From contig NZ_LXFV01000005.1 in assembly GCF_002847345.1 (NCBI RefSeq), forward strand, positions 62,001 to 126,000: a stretch of 64,000 nt of DNA, read 5' to 3'. The position numbers and the translations under genes are program-made. Origin of the DNA: Pectobacterium peruviense (lineage in GTDB: Bacteria; Pseudomonadota; Gammaproteobacteria; Enterobacterales; Enterobacteriaceae). The notes below the pieces were generated by a model, which did no database searches, was not told where the DNA came from, and saw only the letters and a list, made by a program, of their open reading frames with translations. Position 1 is the first letter of the stretch. Each line of letters starts with the position of its first letter. Shown in pieces: positions 62,108 through 64,000 of this stretch.

Positions 62108-64000
62108 TTAAGACTGAATCAAACGTTGCTGTAGGCAACTCTTTATAGTATCGATTTCCGGTGTAAGATTCTTTCCCCGATAAACCAGAGACGTATCATA
62201 GCGAACATTCCAATTATCCCGAGATGCACTAAACCAGTTAAAAGAACCTACACACAACAAATTATCATCGCCAATAACAATTTTGCTGTGCACGCGATTC
62301 ACCAATCTGGTCTTAATACCGCTTGATTGAAGATGCGCAAGCGTTTTAGACAATTTGATTTTCTTTTCATTCTCAACATCACAATCATGATGTTCAGTAT
62401 TAAAGTCCCGATCGGTCACGACAAGAATATCAACACCGCGCTGACGAGCCTCAGCCATTGAACTCAGAAAACCGGTCTGCTCCATCCGTTTCAGTGATAT
62501 CCAGGGGGAAACAACCATGACTTTTTTATCGACTTGCTCAAATGTTCTTAAGAGAAACTCATCATGCTCTTCTGACCCATGTAATGATTTTACCTCTGCC
62601 ACCGATGATGCGAGATCTGGACGCTTTTTATAAACGAATGAAAGGGCATTCTGGGCACTATTAAAAAGATAATGTGCAAGTAAGCCACGTGGTGTAGAAC
62701 GAGGTTGTATCTCGAACAGATCCATATCCCCAAAGACTAAAAAGCTGTCTTTTGCGCGGGAAACAGCAACGTTTAGTTTGCTCGAGTCATCATCAATAAA
62801 AGAGCCGTCCTCATGTTTTGAATAGACGGGAGAAAAAATAACAATAGGCCTTTCAGCTCCCTGTAGGGAATGTACCGTTCCAACAGTGAGGACATTTTTA
62901 CTGTCCCCATCATCGAAAGAATAAATTCCCCGTTGAGACATCTCTTTACGTAAAATTTTGGCCTGCTCACCAAAAGGGGTCACGACAGCAATAACATCAT
63001 AAATTGGCTTTTTATACTTATCTTCAATTTTTTGTCGCTGATCAGCAATCCATTCGGCTATAGTCTCGGCTTCAAGTAAGTTATATCGACTCCCACTGTT
63101 GGCTTTAACACCTTTTCCATCTACGTGAAGGTAGCCCATCGGAGGATATAAATTATCGACCTCATTTCCGCGTTTTGGAATAAGTTTTCCGTCATAACAT
63201 AACTCATTGCAGTAACTGATAATATTATTTAAACAGCGTCGGTGCTCATAGAGATACATCCCACGGGGCATGTTTTTATCATAGTGATAGCGGGATACAT
63301 TCTGTGCGATAGCCATGACGCTGCCTGAGGCTGCACTTCTACCCGATTGAGAGAAGACGTCGTAATCTTCATGAAGTTGATCTTTAGAATGCTCAGACAA
63401 AATCTTCTGCGCCACGACATTACCTATATCGATAGCGGGTGCAACATTCCAAATAGGCGCAATCTGTTTTGTATCACCGATAACCAATGCTTTTTTAGCT
63501 AATGAGAACGATGCTCCCGCAACTTCGGGTAATACCTGCCCAGCCTCATCCACAATTAATAAATCAGCAATATTGTAGAGATAATCATCATTATAGTTAT
63601 TTTGGCTGACAAACTGCTTAATCTTCATTTTTTTCGGCAACATATAGTTTGTCATGACCACACAGGGCGTTAGCTTCATTCTCCGATGCCAGCGCGACAA
63701 CGCTGGTTTTTTTCCTATATCTTTTCCACCCTGGCATTTTTTTCTATCGACTTCACTAAGCTTATGCATGTCCATTAGCCAACGCCCTTCCCAGTAATGG
63801 GTTGCAAGCTGAAATGAGGAAAAACGTAGTGTTTTATCAGCCAGCGCATCAGCTTCTGGCAACGTTAACTCTCGTAGTCCTGAGTACCCGATAGATAGCA
63901 ATGCTTCTGCCCACTTATCTTGCGCAGCAGTTCTACGTTCAATAAGGGGACGAACTTCATTGAGCGTAGCGGCGCATTCTCGAACACGTTTTTGCGTATC
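62108..64000 (-). CDS. SF1 helicase-phospholipase D fusion, 5'-truncated by window edge (Mokosh type II-like)
   Basis: The frame is open from 64000 (visible N-end DTQKRVRECAATLNEV) to the stop at 62108, 630 residues visible. It contains a UPF1-like superfamily-1 helicase core: Walker B LLIVDEAGQVLPE, GDTKQIAPIW, and GTVHSLQGAERPIVIFSP plus LNVAVSRAKD (motifs V-VI). A C-terminal phospholipase D-type nuclease domain has HSKIVIGDDNLLCVGSFN. Walker A lies beyond the edge. This architecture is that of the single-protein Mokosh type II anti-phage system (MkoC). The role is inferred from domain architecture. Confidence 0.75.
   Translation of the reverse strand, partial: DTQKRVRECAATLNEVRPLIERRTAAQDKWAEALLSIGYSGLRELTLPEADALADKTLRFSSFQLATHYWEGRWLMDMHKLSEVDRKKCQGGKDIGKKPALSRWHRRMKLTPCVVMTNYMLPKKMKIKQFVSQNNYNDDYLYNIADLLIVDEAGQVLPEVAGASFSLAKKALVIGDTKQIAPIWNVAPAIDIGNVVAQKILSEHSKDQLHEDYDVFSQSGRSAASGSVMAIAQNVSRYHYDKNMPRGMYLYEHRRCLNNIISYCNELCYDGKLIPKRGNEVDNLYPPMGYLHVDGKGVKANSGSRYNLLEAETIAEWIADQRQKIEDKYKKPIYDVIAVVTPFGEQAKILRKEMSQRGIYSFDDGDSKNVLTVGTVHSLQGAERPIVIFSPVYSKHEDGSFIDDDSSKLNVAVSRAKDSFLVFGDMDLFEIQPRSTPRGLLAHYLFNSAQNALSFVYKKRPDLASSVAEVKSLHGSEEHDEFLLRTFEQVDKKVMVVSPWISLKRMEQTGFLSSMAEARQRGVDILVVTDRDFNTEHHDCDVENEKKIKLSKTLAHLQSSGIKTRLVNRVHSKIVIGDDNLLCVGSFNWFSASRDNWNVRYDTSLVYRGKNLTPEIDTIKSCLQQRLIQS

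Overview
The window is a stretch of enterobacterial chromosome, most likely from a soft-rot Pectobacteriaceae (Pectobacterium-like) genome. This rests on close family matches to Enterobacterales housekeeping genes (serB-radA-nadR, fau-6S RNA-zapA-ygfB-pepP-ubiH-ubiI, rhaRS-rhaBADM, aspA, roxA), on a G+C-balanced core interrupted by AT-rich accessory islands, and on a palindromic intergenic repeat of the kind seen in these genera. The species is an inference. No tRNA, rRNA, CRISPR array or complete IS element was seen.

Layout. 1-2910: serB tail, radA and nadR on the + strand, with a NadR-box palindrome directly upstream of nadR. 2907-8852: fau, 6S RNA and zapA (-), then ygfB, pepP, ubiH and ubiI (+). 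nadR and fau meet tail to tail and share one CTAG as both stop codons; in E. coli these two blocks lie far apart. 8853-12737: an AT-rich type VI secretion island with an intact hcp, a putative muramidase effector and two pairs of paralogous small membrane or periplasmic proteins (probable immunity). A second hcp module beside it is cut after 34 codons and keeps only its immunity-like gene. 12738-14376: curA and yqhA. 14809-22032: an array of about a dozen short, mutually unrelated immunity-type genes (SUKH, Imm21-like, Imm10-like, Imm33/DUF2185-like, DUF4265-like, HEAT/LRV-like, two DUF1963-like) with no intact toxin, followed by yagU.

23514-28626 is a compact dipeptide/oligopeptide ABC importer operon with overlapping genes and a fused two-domain ATPase. 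A yefM-yoeB toxin-antitoxin pair follows, then the rhamnose regulon (rhaR, rhaS divergent from rhaB-rhaA-rhaD-rhaM). Two chemoreceptors, each preceded by a good FliA (sigma-28) promoter, flank mgtA. The mgtA transcript has a proline-rich leader peptide, a pyrimidine-rich G-poor leader, and a 30-residue hydrophobic peptide gene just after mgtA.

43091-50214 (- strand) holds a DUF1615 lipoprotein, a HEAT-repeat protein, and a tight three-gene operon: OmpA-domain lipoprotein, five-TM protein, secreted vWA-like protein. I do not recognise this operon as a described system; it looks like an envelope-spanning assembly and is the strongest candidate for something new. 50944-53632: a LysR regulator and aspA. 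54110-58843: a four-gene export operon (TolC-like, HlyD-like, two ABC-2 permeases) without an ATPase gene. The window ends with a secreted alpha/beta hydrolase, roxA, a GNAT acetyltransferase and the 3' part of an SF1 helicase-PLD fusion resembling the Mokosh type II anti-phage protein, so a defence locus may begin at the right edge.
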